From contig NZ_SDPO01000002.1 of the NCBI RefSeq assembly GCF_004134865.1, positions 1,054,001 through 1,118,000 of the forward strand: a DNA stretch of 64,000 nt. The letters are read 5' to 3'. This document shows, piece after piece, positions 16,633-24,315 of this stretch. The stretch comes from Agromyces fucosus. GTDB taxonomy: Bacteria; Actinomycetota; Actinomycetes; Actinomycetales; Microbacteriaceae. Below the pieces are notes generated by a model that did no database searches, was not told where the DNA came from, and saw nothing but the letters and a program-made list of their open reading frames with translations. Numbering within the stretch: the stretch's first letter is position 1; each line of letters begins with the position of its first letter. A program made the position numbers and the translations under genes.

Positions 16633-18327
16633 GTGAACGATGAAGGACGAGTGCTCGCGGGTCGATACCGCGTCGGCGCTCTCATCGGGCGCGGCGGCAT
16701 GTCCGACGTGCACGTGGGCACCGACACCCGATTGGGGCGGCAGGTCGCGATCAAGCTGCTGAAACCGCAGCTCGCGACCGACCCGGCGTTCCGCATGCGG
16801 TTCCGTCAAGAGGCGCAGTCGGCGGCCCGCATGGCCCACCCCACGATCGTGCGCGTCTTCGACGCCGGTGAAGAGACCGTGGTCGACGCTGCCGGTCAAG
16901 AGGTGCAGCTGCCGTTCATCGTGATGGAGTTCGTCGAAGGACGGCTGCTGAAGGACATCATCCACGACGGACCCCTCGAGGCGGCCGCTGCGGTTCGCGT
17001 CATCGACGGCGTGCTGACCGCGCTCGAGTACTCGCACCGAGCCGGTGTCGTGCACCGCGACATCAAGCCCGGCAACATCATGATCACGACCGCCGGCCAG
17101 GTGAAGGTCATGGACTTCGGCATCGCGCGCGCAGTCTCCGACTCCTCGACGACCGTCGCGCAGACCACGGCCATCCTCGGAACCGCCTCGTACTTCTCGC
17201 CCGAGCAGGCGAAGGGCGAGACCGTCGATGCCCGCACCGACCTGTACTCGACCGGCGTGGTGCTCTTCGAGATGCTGACCGGTCGTCCGCCGTTCCGCGG
17301 CGATACCCCGGTCGCGGTGGCCTACCAGCACGTCAGCGAGAAGCCGGTCAAGCCGAGCGTCATCAACCCGAAGGTCTCACCGGCCCTCGACGCCGTCGTG
17401 ATGCACGCCCTCTCGAAGAACCGCGACCAGCGCTACCAGTCGGCCGCCGAGTTCCGCACGGACGTCGACACCGCGGCATCCGGTCGCGTGCCCGTCCACC
17501 GGGAACCCGATCAGGCCACGATGCTCTTCGGGGCGCCGACCGGCTCGCTCTCGAGCTCCGAGCTCGCCCTGCGCCAGCTCGCCGAAGACGAGACGATGAC
17601 GCGAACCCAGCGTCGCCCGCCCGCGATCTGGATCTGGTCGGGCATCATCGGCGTCGTCGTCATCGTCATCGCCGTCATGTACTGGGCGTTCAACCTGCAG
17701 CCGACGGCCGAGTTGCCGCCGAACGTCAAGGAGATCCCAACACTGACGGGGAGCACGTACGAAGAGGCGGTCGACGCGCTCCAAGAGCTCGGACTTCCGG
17801 CGAGCTCTGTCGAGAAGACCGACGACACCGTGCCGGCAGGCCAGGTCATCGGCACCGATCCGCCCGCCGGCGAGAAGGTCGACAACGGCACGGCAGTGAC
17901 CGTGTTCGTCTCGACCGGCAAGCAGGCCGTGGCGGTGCCCGATCTTCGCAACAAGACGCTCGAGCAGGCGAAGGCCGATCTCATCGCCCTCGGACTCGTG
18001 CCCGGCGCCGAGAACCGCGAGCCGTCGCCGACCGTGCCGGGCGACACCGTGCTCGGCACCACGCCCGAGGCGGGCGCTGCTGCCGAGGTCGGCTCGACGG
18101 TCGACTTCCGCATCTCGAGCGGCAGCGTCACGCTCCCCGACGTGACCGGACAAACCCTCGAAGCCGCGACCTCGTATCTCGCGGCCGAGAACCTGCAGCT
18201 CACGGCGGTGCCGAAGCCCGACGCCTCCTGCAAGGCGGAACCGGGCTCGCCGGTCACCAACCAGTCGCTCGCGCCCGGCGACGTGCCCCAGCACTCGACG
18301 GTCGAACTCACCTACTGCGCGGGCTGA
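16633..18327 (+). CDS. pknB: Ser/Thr protein kinase PknB with three PASTA repeats
   Basis: 564 aa from GTG 16633; AAAGGG and GGAG lie upstream. Kinase domain ~9-275 ('GRGGMSDVHVG', 'VAIKLL', 'HRDIKPGNIMIT', 'DFGIARAV'), a transmembrane helix ~335-355, then three PASTA repeats starting near 'KEIPTLTGSTYEEAVDAL', 'VPDLRNKTLEQAKADL' and 'LPDVTGQTLEAATSYL'. PASTA domains bind muropeptides or lipid II, so the kinase reports wall precursor status. It is the last gene of the operon. A 43-base gap separates it from pknA. Confidence 0.95.
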   Translation: MNDEGRVLAGRYRVGALIGRGGMSDVHVGTDTRLGRQVAIKLLKPQLATDPAFRMRFRQEAQSAARMAHPTIVRVFDAGEETVVDAAGQEVQLPFIVMEFVEGRLLKDIIHDGPLEAAAAVRVIDGVLTALEYSHRAGVVHRDIKPGNIMITTAGQVKVMDFGIARAVSDSSTTVAQTTAILGTASYFSPEQAKGETVDARTDLYSTGVVLFEMLTGRPPFRGDTPVAVAYQHVSEKPVKPSVINPKVSPALDAVVMHALSKNRDQRYQSAAEFRTDVDTAASGRVPVHREPDQATMLFGAPTGSLSSSELALRQLAEDETMTRTQRRPPAIWIWSGIIGVVVIVIAVMYWAFNLQPTAELPPNVKEIPTLTGSTYEEAVDALQELGLPASSVEKTDDTVPAGQVIGTDPPAGEKVDNGTAVTVFVSTGKQAVAVPDLRNKTLEQAKADLIALGLVPGAENREPSPTVPGDTVLGTTPEAGAAAEVGSTVDFRISSGSVTLPDVTGQTLEAATSYLAAENLQLTAVPKPDASCKAEPGSPVTNQSLAPGDVPQHSTVELTYCAG

Positions 18328-18410
18328 CGCCCTGCTCCGCTGCCTGACGCCCCGCTCCGCGAGCTGACGCCCCGGCGGAGCCCTTGCACGCCCGCCGAAG
18401 CCCCGGGCGG

Positions 18411-18430
18411 TGCGTGCGTGCACGCACGCA
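18411..18430. repeat. 20-bp perfect palindrome between convergent pknB and pabA
   Basis: TGCGTGCGTGCACGCACGCA is a perfect palindrome in the 142-bp spacer between the two convergent stops. The same spacer carries three imperfect direct copies of TGACGCCCCGCTCCG (18327-18375). It could be a bidirectional transcription end, though there is no T-run, or a protein site. Confidence 0.5.
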
Positions 18431-18469
18431 GCCTCGCGCACCTGTGTCGTGAGAAGCCGCGTGCGGCCG

Positions 18470-19126
18470 TCAGCCCGCCGTCGCCCGCACGAGCGGGCTG
18501 AGACCCACGGCGCGTTCGCGGGCGGCTGGGAAGCCCGCGACCGCGAGCCAGTTGCCGAGCATCCGGTAGCCGCCCTCGGTCAACACCGACTCGGGGTGGA
18601 ACTGCACGCCGAAGATGGGGGCGCTCTCGTGGCGCAGTCCCATGATGACGCCGCCCTGTGTGCGGCTCGTCACGACGAGTTCGCCGGGCACGGTGTCGTC
18701 GACGACGGCGAGCGAGTGGTACCGCGTCGCCGTGAAGGGCTGCGGCACGCCGTCGTAGAAGTCACTGCCGTCGTGCGTGATGAGAGAGGTCTTGCCGTGC
18801 ATGAGCTCTTCGGCGTTCGTGACGACCGCACCGAACGCCTCGGCGATCGCCTGGTGGCCGAGGCAGACGCCGAGGATCGGCTGCCCCGTTGCGAGGGCGG
18901 CCTCGACGATGGGGATCGACACACCGGCATCCGAGGGCTTGCCGGGCCCGGGCGAGATGAGCACGGCGTCGTACTCGGCGATCCGCGCGGGCACCTCGTC
19001 GATGCCGAACGAGTCGTTGCGTACGACCTCGGTCTCGGCGCCGAGCTCCTGCAGGTAGCCGTTCAGGGTGTAGACGAAGCTGTCGTAGTTGTCGACGACG
19101 AGCACCCGGGTCGAGGTGTGTTCCAT
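18470..19126 (-). CDS. pabA: glutamine amidotransferase, aminodeoxychorismate/anthranilate synthase component II
   Basis: 218 aa. Class I amidotransferase with the nucleophile Cys in 'ILGVCLGHQAIAEAFGA' and the His/Glu pair in 'FGVQFHPES'; the N-terminus 'RVLVVDNYDSFVYTLNGYL' is typical of PabA/TrpG. It supplies ammonia from glutamine to the chorismate-using partner for folate or tryptophan synthesis. The partner subunit is not nearby. In actinobacteria this copy near the origin is generally shared or PabA-like; the two roles cannot be separated by sequence alone. It is downstream of the 51-aa membrane-protein gene and sortase in a leftward operon. Confidence 0.9.
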   Translation of the reverse strand: MEHTSTRVLVVDNYDSFVYTLNGYLQELGAETEVVRNDSFGIDEVPARIAEYDAVLISPGPGKPSDAGVSIPIVEAALATGQPILGVCLGHQAIAEAFGAVVTNAEELMHGKTSLITHDGSDFYDGVPQPFTATRYHSLAVVDDTVPGELVVTSRTQGGVIMGLRHESAPIFGVQFHPESVLTEGGYRMLGNWLAVAGFPAARERAVGLSPLVRATAG

Positions 19127-19132
19127 GTCAGC

Positions 19133-19288
19133 TCACTCCACCGTGACGTTGATCGGATTCAGGACGCCGTCGACCCACGGGAACACCCATGTGAACAGCG
19201 CGAAGACGACGGCCGTGGCGAGCAGCAGCAGCAGGATGATGCGCAGCCACACAGGGCCGGGCAGCACTCTCCAGAGTGCACCGTACAT
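19133..19288 (-). CDS. 51-aa single-span membrane protein in the sortase-pabA operon
   Basis: ATG 19288, strong GGGGGAG Shine-Dalgarno, TGA at 19133-19135; it fits exactly between the sortase stop (3-base gap) and the pabA start (6-base gap). The sequence begins MYGALWRVLPGPVWLRII, followed by a hydrophobic helix (~16-38) and a short tail 'PWVDGVLNPINVTVE'. Tight spacing on both sides and a good ribosome-binding site argue that it is real. The role is unknown; the position suggests a link to the cell surface or divisome. Confidence 0.85.
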   Translation of the reverse strand: MYGALWRVLPGPVWLRIILLLLLATAVVFALFTWVFPWVDGVLNPINVTVE

Positions 19289-19291
19289 GTC

Positions 19292-20083
19292 TCAGCTCCC
19301 CCAGGTTGCGACGATGGGCGCGATCTCGGCCGGAGGGCCGGCGGCGCTCGGCTGCCAGGACTCGAGCACGCCGTAGGCGATGATGCGCTCCGCGGTCGAG
19401 TACAGCGGATTGCAGCTCGTGAGCGTGACGATGCGGTCTGTGGGCGCGAGGTCGGGATGGTGCGGCACCGGCGCCAGCACGTCGACCGTCTCGGGGGTCA
19501 CGTACTCGAAGTCGCGGAACCGGTAGGTGTACCAGCCGTCCTTCGTCTGGATGTAGATGGCGTCGCCGAGCTGCAGCTGCTCGATCTCGTGCATGCCGCC
19601 GCCGTACGCGCTGCGGTGCGAGGCGATCGCGAAGTTGCCGACCTCTCCGGGTCGCTGCGTCTGCGGGTAGTGGCCGACGCCGAGGTCGAAGCTGTTCAGC
19701 ACGTCGAGCCCGTAGCCCTCGGCGATGTTGCGCTGCGAGTCCTCGCCGAAGCGGGGCACGTACATCACCGCGAAGGCGTCGCCGTTGGCGTACTCGGTCG
19801 CGTCCACCACGGGCGCGCCGTAGTTCGCGGGGTCCGGCGGAGGCGTCGCTCCCTGCGTCGCGCGGGCCTGCTCCTGCCATTCCTTGCTGAGCTCGGATGC
19901 CGCGGACGACTGCTGTCCGGCCATGATGGCGTCGTTCCACCAGAGCTGCCAACCGAGGAACAGGAGGATCAGCACGCCGGCGGTGAGCAGCAGTTCGCCG
20001 AGCACGCCGACGACGCTGACTCGGGGGCGCCGACCGTCCGAGGAGCGGCGTGCGCGCCGTCCATCGGCCTGAGACTCGGACAT
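19292..20083 (-). CDS. class E sortase
   Basis: 263 aa. A basic cytosolic N-terminus (~1-20), one transmembrane helix (~23-47), then the sortase beta-barrel. Catalytic His is in 'FAIASHRSAYGGGMHEI', catalytic Cys in 'IVTLTSCNPLYSTAERII' and the Arg follows. Class E enzymes of high-G+C Gram-positives anchor LAxTG proteins to peptidoglycan on the outer face. No substrate gene is seen in the window. It is transcribed divergently from crgA. Confidence 0.93.
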   Translation of the reverse strand: MSESQADGRRARRSSDGRRPRVSVVGVLGELLLTAGVLILLFLGWQLWWNDAIMAGQQSSAASELSKEWQEQARATQGATPPPDPANYGAPVVDATEYANGDAFAVMYVPRFGEDSQRNIAEGYGLDVLNSFDLGVGHYPQTQRPGEVGNFAIASHRSAYGGGMHEIEQLQLGDAIYIQTKDGWYTYRFRDFEYVTPETVDVLAPVPHHPDLAPTDRIVTLTSCNPLYSTAERIIAYGVLESWQPSAAGPPAEIAPIVATWGS

Positions 20084-20155
20084 GAGGGCGATTCTAGCCC
20101 GCGGAGCAGTGAACCGAATGTGTTCGCGGGCCTTCCCTCGGCTAGAATCACCCGC

Positions 20156-20395
20156 ATGGCACGTACGAAATCATCGAAGCCCGCGCGCGCAGAACAGGCG
20201 AGCGGCGAAGAGGCTCCGAACCCGGTGTGGTTCAAGCCCGTCATGTTCGGCTTCATGCTCGTCGGGCTCGCCTGGATCATCGTGTTCTACGTGAGCCAGG
20301 GCGCCTTCCCGATCGCCGACCTCGGCTCGTGGAACATCCTCATCGGATTCGGCATCGCCTTCGTCGGCTTCCTCATGACCACTCGCTGGCGTTAG
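20156..20395 (+). CDS. crgA: cell division protein CrgA
   Basis: 79 aa from ATG 20156. A basic N-terminal tail (ARTKSSKPARAEQ) precedes two transmembrane helices (~27-48 and ~58-76) joined by a short polar loop, the CrgA/UPF0233 layout, ending in 'TTRWR'. CrgA helps place FtsI and regulates FtsZ rings in actinobacteria. Its location next to pabA and the pknB cluster is the conserved one. A strong hairpin follows. Confidence 0.92.
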   Translation: MARTKSSKPARAEQASGEEAPNPVWFKPVMFGFMLVGLAWIIVFYVSQGAFPIADLGSWNILIGFGIAFVGFLMTTRWR

Positions 20396-20413
20396 CCGGC
20401 GCAACGACGCAGA

Positions 20414-20445
20414 AGAGGGGCGGATGCTGCGGCATCCGCCCCTCT
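20414..20445 (+). terminator. strong hairpin after crgA
   Basis: A perfect 14-bp stem (AGAGGGGCGGATGC paired with GCATCCGCCCCTCT) with a 4-nt loop starts 18 bases after the crgA stop. There is no long T-run, which is common for terminators in high-G+C actinobacteria. Confidence 0.7.
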
Positions 20446-20518
20446 GTCGTTGGTCGTGCTGCGACGCCACGCCAGTCGCGCGCCGCGTTCCGCACGTCGT
20501 ACGTGCCGCTTCGATGCA

Positions 20519-20622
20519 GAGTTCTCCACAGGGTGTGGAGAACTCCAAGCCCCCGTGTCCCCCGTAATGACGACAATTACACGTGTGTAACTCTCCCCAG
20601 CTGTGGAGAGGCCTGTGGATAA
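20519..20622. promoter_or_regulatory. cluster of DnaA-box-like inverted repeats between crgA and rhomboid
   Basis: In the 277-bp spacer between crgA and the rhomboid gene: a perfect 12-bp inverted repeat (20519-20545) made of two face-to-face TTCTCCACA boxes, each one mismatch from TTATCCACA; a TTACAC/GTGTAA repeat (20577-20590); a near-palindrome CTCTCCCCAGCTGTGGAGAG (20591-20610); and a perfect reverse-strand DnaA box TGTGGATAA (20614-20622). The matches are read directly; DnaA binding is inference. Confidence 0.6.
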
Positions 20623-20672
20623 CTTCGAATGGTGTCAGGCGATCCGCGAGGCGTCAGCCGATCGGGCCCTGC

Positions 20673-21524
20673 TTAGACGATGGGGAAGAACAGGTATCGC
20701 AGGCTGAGCAGCACCAGCACCGCGCCCACGGCGATCAGGAGCCACATCTGCAGCCGCTGCTGCGACCGCTTGCGGGTCTCGACGAGGATGAACCCGATGA
20801 GCGCGCCGGCGGCGAGCCCGCCGAGGTGCGCCTGCCAGGCCACGTTCATGCCGGGGATGAAGCCGATGACGAGGTTGATGCCGAGCAGCACGAACAGCTG
20901 CGTCGCCTGACCGCCGAGCCGGCGCTGGATGACGAGGAACGCGCCCATGAGGCCGAAGATCGCGCCGGATGCCCCGACGACCGGCACGTTCGGCGGAGCG
21001 AGCCACAGCACGCCCACCGATCCGGCGAAGCCCGCCAGGAGGTACAGCGTGAGGTAGCGCCACCTGCCGAGCAGGCCCTCGAGCAGTTGGCCGAAGATCC
21101 ACAGGGTGTACATGTTCAGCAGCAGGTGCAGGATGCTCCCGTGCGCGAACACCGACGTCATCATGCGCCACGGCTCGAGCGCACCCGGGTGCGAGTAGAA
21201 GCCCGCGTACCGGATCGCGCCCGTGACGCCGAGGCCAGGGATCATCTGCAGCAGATACACCGCCACGGAGATTCCGATGAGGGCATAGGTGACCACCGGT
21301 GCACCCCGCCCGGCGGCCGAGCGCATGCGCGTCAGCACCGCCGGCTTCGTCCGCGGGGCGCTCGCGCGCTGCTCGCGCATGCACTCGGGGCAGATGACCC
21401 CGACGGGGGCCTGGGTCTGACACTCGGGGCAGATCGTGCGCCCGCATCGCTGGCAGAGGATGTAACTCTGCCGATCGGGATGCCGGTAACAGAAGTTCGC
21501 CCGATCAGGCCCCGAGTCGCTCAC
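20673..21524 (-). CDS. rhomboid-family intramembrane serine protease with N-terminal zinc ribbon
   Basis: 283 aa from GTG 21524, 7 bases after the cyclophilin stop; a longer open frame would start inside that gene. Residues ~10-55 have paired Cys motifs ('CYRHPD', 'CQRCGRTICPEC', 'CPEC') forming a B-box-like zinc-binding segment facing the cytoplasm. Six transmembrane helices follow, with the catalytic Ser in 'GASGAIFGLMGAF' and the His in 'WQAHLGGLAAGALIG'. Substrates are unknown. Its nearest neighbour upstream is the cyclophilin gene. Confidence 0.92.
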   Translation of the reverse strand: MSDSGPDRANFCYRHPDRQSYILCQRCGRTICPECQTQAPVGVICPECMREQRASAPRTKPAVLTRMRSAAGRGAPVVTYALIGISVAVYLLQMIPGLGVTGAIRYAGFYSHPGALEPWRMMTSVFAHGSILHLLLNMYTLWIFGQLLEGLLGRWRYLTLYLLAGFAGSVGVLWLAPPNVPVVGASGAIFGLMGAFLVIQRRLGGQATQLFVLLGINLVIGFIPGMNVAWQAHLGGLAAGALIGFILVETRKRSQQRLQMWLLIAVGAVLVLLSLRYLFFPIV

Positions 21525-21531
21525 CCGCGGG

Positions 21532-22077
21532 TCAGAGCTGCTCGACGGTGACGCTCTCGATGACGACGTCCTCGAGCGGCTTGTCACGACCGTCGGTGGC
21601 GACGGCGCCGAGGCGGTCGACGACGGCGCGGCTGGCCTCGTCGTTCACCTTGCCGAAGATCGAGTGCTTGCCCTGCAACCAGGTGGTGGGGGCGGTGGTG
21701 ATGAAGAACTGCGAACCGTTGGTGCCGCGGCCCATCTGGATGCCGGCGTTGGCCATCGCGAGCACGTAGGGCTCGGTGAAGTCGAGCTCGGAGTTGATCT
21801 CGTCGTCGAACTGGTAGCCGGGGCCGCCAACGCCCTGACCGAGCGGGTCGCCGCCCTGGATCATGAAGCCGGGGATGATGCGGTGGAAGATGACGCCGTC
21901 GTACAGCGGCGCGGTGGACTTCTCGCCCGTGGCGGGGTGGGTCCATTCGATCTCGCCGGTGGCGAGGCCGACGAAGTTCTTGACCGTCTTCGGGGCGTGG
22001 TCGCCGTAGAGGTCGACCTTGATCGGTCCGTGGTTGGTGTTGAGCGTCGCGACTGCAGTGGGAATCGGCATCCTCAT
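21532..22077 (-). CDS. ppiA: cyclophilin-type peptidyl-prolyl cis-trans isomerase
   Basis: 181 aa. The cyclophilin core is complete: 'VIFHRIIPGFMIQGGDPLGQG', 'GYQFDDEI', 'LAMANAGIQMGRGTNGSQFFIT' and 'LQGKHSIFGKV', with the active-site Arg, Phe, Gln, Met and His positions intact. There is no signal peptide, so it acts in the cytoplasm. A second ATG two codons downstream is an equally possible start. It is the PpiA expected in this position of actinobacterial origins. Confidence 0.94.
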   Translation of the reverse strand: MRMPIPTAVATLNTNHGPIKVDLYGDHAPKTVKNFVGLATGEIEWTHPATGEKSTAPLYDGVIFHRIIPGFMIQGGDPLGQGVGGPGYQFDDEINSELDFTEPYVLAMANAGIQMGRGTNGSQFFITTAPTTWLQGKHSIFGKVNDEASRAVVDRLGAVATDGRDKPLEDVVIESVTVEQL

Positions 22078-22190
22078 ATTCTGTCACGGGTGGATTCGTC
22101 AACCGGCATGCCGTATTCGGACTCCCACCTCGCTTCCAGCCGTTTCGGTGGCAAGATGGAGTGGTTCGCTGCACATCGATGGAGGTCGAG

Positions 22191-22709
22191 ATGAGCCTGT
22201 CACGCAAGCGCCGGAAGGAACTCAAGCGACTGCAGAGCAACGCTGGGGAACTCTGGGAGAACCAGCAGCACGTGCTCGAGCACGCCAACGCCGTCGCCCG
22301 CGAGGCCAGCCGTCAACTCGGCCACCTCACGCGCGAAGAGGTCGTGCCACGCGTCCGCACGGGGTACGACAGCTACGTCCGCCCCAACGTCCAGCGGGCC
22401 GGCACCGCCGCACGCGTCGCCGGTGACACCGTCGAGCGAACGGTGGGCAACGCGCTCGGCTCCGTGCTCTCGATCGGCGACATCGCCAACGACGCCCGCG
22501 TGCGCCGCGCCCTCGAGCGCGTCTCACCACGTGCGGCCGAGGTCGTCAAGGAGAAGCGCGGCCCGGGCTTCGGCACCTACCTGGCGATCGGCGCCGGAAT
22601 CGTCGCCGCTGCTGGTGTGGCCTACGCGGTCTGGCAGACGTTCCGCGCCGACGACGAGCTCTGGGTGGCCGACGACGAGCCGACGCCGGGCGCGTCGACC
22701 GCGGCCTGA
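22191..22709 (+). CDS. conserved actinobacterial single-span membrane protein
   Basis: 172 aa from ATG 22191, which has an excellent GGAGG 6 bases upstream. The N-terminus is basic and helical ('SLSRKRRKELKRLQSNAGELW'), the middle forms a long amphipathic helix with apolipophorin-like periodicity, a transmembrane helix lies at ~128-147 ('YLAIGAGIVAAAGVAYAVW'), and the acidic tail is 'DDELWVADDEP'. I do not recognise a named function; the pattern fits actinobacterial helical membrane-associated proteins. A perfect terminator hairpin follows 14 bases after the stop. Confidence 0.7.
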   Translation: MSLSRKRRKELKRLQSNAGELWENQQHVLEHANAVAREASRQLGHLTREEVVPRVRTGYDSYVRPNVQRAGTAARVAGDTVERTVGNALGSVLSIGDIANDARVRRALERVSPRAAEVVKEKRGPGFGTYLAIGAGIVAAAGVAYAVWQTFRADDELWVADDEPTPGASTAA

Positions 22710-22723
22710 CCGCACGAGTTTCC

Positions 22724-22754
22724 GAAGGCCCCGCCTGTTGCAGGCGGGGCCTTC
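22724..22754 (+). terminator. intrinsic terminator
   Basis: A perfect 14-bp stem (GAAGGCCCCGCCTG / CAGGCGGGGCCTTC) with loop TTG, 14 bases after the preceding stop codon. Confidence 0.85.
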
Positions 22755-22818
22755 GTCGTCTCCGCGGTCGCCCAACGTCAGTGCAGGCACTGAATCTCGA
22801 AGAATCTGTGAATTCGCC

Positions 22819-22848
22819 TTGCGGTCGACGTGAAAGTCCCGCTAGTGT
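22819..22848 (+). promoter_or_regulatory. candidate sigma-A promoter for the leader-peptide transcript
   Basis: TTGCGG (22819-22824) and TAGTGT (22843-22848) are 18 bases apart, followed by an A-rich CTAAAAC. The start of the small gene at 22894 is about 40 bases downstream. Confidence 0.45.
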
Positions 22849-22893
22849 CTAAAACCGTTGTCGAACACGCAATGCAGAGAGGAGTTGATACCC

Positions 22894-22968
22894 ATGATGA
22901 AGCACATCTTCACGCCAGCATTTACTGCGGCCCACACGGGAGTCCTCCTCGCGCCTCGGGCCTGCTAG
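22894..22968 (+). CDS. 24-aa leader-type peptide ending Cys-stop
   Basis: ATG 22894 (a second ATG follows immediately), Shine-Dalgarno AGAGGAG at 22878-22884 with 9-base spacing, TAG at 22966. The peptide begins MMKHIFTPAFTAAHTG and ends VLLAPRAC. The strong start signal and the promoter-like sequence 45 bases upstream suggest it is translated. No further gene follows for 357 bases, until the 83-aa gene at 23326. The spacer 22969-23325 holds no credible gene but has GC-rich hairpins, e.g. GCGGC/GCCGC near 23035 and CATGAG/CTCATG near 23083-23100. A regulatory leader (attenuator) or a tiny membrane peptide are the options. Confidence 0.55.
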   Translation: MMKHIFTPAFTAAHTGVLLAPRAC

Positions 22969-23325
22969 CAGTTCGCCTCGACGTCACGCGCCTTCGCGCC
23001 TGAACGTCCGATCCGCCCCTCGGGCGTGACCCTGCGGCAGCAGCCGCGCATCCGTCAGCGACCACGTCGCCGGCCGTCTCGCATGAGTCGAACCTCATGA
23101 GACACGAGCGGATGTCCCGGCTCACGCCAGACCGCGGAGGCGCGCATCACTCGCCATGAGTGCTCGCGCGCCGCCATGCCCGGACGAGTCCGTGCGCGCC
23201 GCCATTGAAGCGCCCGCGCACCGACATCCGGGATCACGTCGGCTCGATCCGATCGACCATCGACCGCATCGGCCGCTGCACCACCCGCAACGCCCAATCC
23301 GCACCACCCATCAGAAGGAATCACC

Positions 23326-23577
23326 GTGAATACGAGTACCATCTCCGCCGGCCGCACCGCACAGGTGCAGGCTGTCACCCTCCGCGCTGACGCCCGACAG
23401 CTCAGCGACCGGATCGCACGCCGTGCGGGCCACGCGCTCCTCGCGTGGAGCCGACGACGTGACGAGCAGCGCACGCACTCGGCGACCGCCGAGCGCCGCT
23501 GGAACGAACAGGCCGCAGCCCGCCTGCAGGCCGCCGAGTTCCAGCGCGTCACCCTGATGGCGCAGCCGCTGATCTGA
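23326..23577 (+). CDS. 83-aa basic/amphipathic protein of unknown function
   Basis: GTG 23326 with AGAAGGA 6 bases upstream. The protein begins MNTSTISAGRTAQVQAVTLR and then forms a helical stretch 'QLSDRIARRAGHALLAWSRRRDEQR' with an amphipathic face and strong positive charge, then 'RRWNEQAAARLQAAEFQRV'. No domain is recognised. Ala/Arg-rich helices of this type can bind membrane or nucleic acid. It is the only plausible downstream gene for the leader peptide at 22894, which makes a cis-regulated pair likely. Confidence 0.6.
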   Translation: MNTSTISAGRTAQVQAVTLRADARQLSDRIARRAGHALLAWSRRRDEQRTHSATAERRWNEQAAARLQAAEFQRVTLMAQPLI

Positions 23578-23786
23578 GCGACCATGCGCACCATCGACAG
23601 CACCACCTCAGCCAGGCCCCCGCAGGTCGGCGTCGCAGCATTTGCGAGTCGGCCCGCGGGGAGCTCGGCCACCCGCGGCCGTGTCGCGAACGGTTCGGCC
23701 AGGCGGCCGGAACGTCGGCGACGCGGCCGCGGGCGCGTCTCCCCTTCGACGGGCGAGATCCTCCTCGACGGGCTCGGAGCCGGGCC

Positions 23787-24236
23787 CTACTCCCGAGCCG
23801 ACGGCGGCACGCCGTCTGCGGGTTCGGCCGCGTTCAACCGCAAGGCGATGTCGAGCAGGCTCACGCGCTTCAGGCGCGACACCTCGTCGAGGTCGAACCA
23901 GCGGGCCTCGTCACTCGAACCGTCGACCTCGTTGCGGAGCTCGCCGCCGACCACGCTCGCCCGGTACACGACGCGCATCGCGTAGAGCGGCGCAGCTCCC
24001 GAATGACGCTTCGAGGTCGGCACGACCATGGTGTCGATGCCGAGCAGGCGGTCGACGGATGCCTCGTACCCCGTCTCCTCGAAGATCTCCCGCCGCGCCG
24101 CAACGATCGGGTGCTCGGAGCCCTCGATGCCGCCTCCGGGCAGCGTCCATCCGGAGCGACCGTGCTCGTTCCAGTGCGAGAGCAGGATCCGGCCATCGCG
24201 GATGATGACCCCGTACGCGGCGATGCGGATGTCCAT
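23787..24236 (-). CDS. Nudix hydrolase
   Basis: 149 aa. The Nudix box is complete: 'GGGIEGSEHPIVAARREIFEETGYEA' fits GX5EX7REUXEEXGU with the metal-binding glutamates. Upstream 'SGWTLPGG' and the N-terminal strand 'IAAYGVIIRDGRILLSHW' are typical of the MutT-like branch. It hydrolyses a nucleoside diphosphate linked to another moiety; the substrate cannot be assigned. It is divergent from the DUF1801 gene. A 209-base stretch downstream (23578-23786) carries no gene I can support. Confidence 0.9.
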   Translation of the reverse strand: MDIRIAAYGVIIRDGRILLSHWNEHGRSGWTLPGGGIEGSEHPIVAARREIFEETGYEASVDRLLGIDTMVVPTSKRHSGAAPLYAMRVVYRASVVGGELRNEVDGSSDEARWFDLDEVSRLKRVSLLDIALRLNAAEPADGVPPSARE

Positions 24237-24315
24237 CAGGACACTGTAGCGGGGCGATCGACGTGCCCGCCCCGACGCCGCTATGGTCGAGGCACCCGAG
24301 CGAACGGAACCCGCG

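Noticed and set aside
23584-23985. Possible 133-codon gene following the 83-aa gene
   Set aside because: It lacks a ribosome-binding site, overlaps the well-supported Nudix gene by 199 bases on the opposite strand, and its sequence is Arg-rich filler. The first ~65 codons are not excluded as a remnant.
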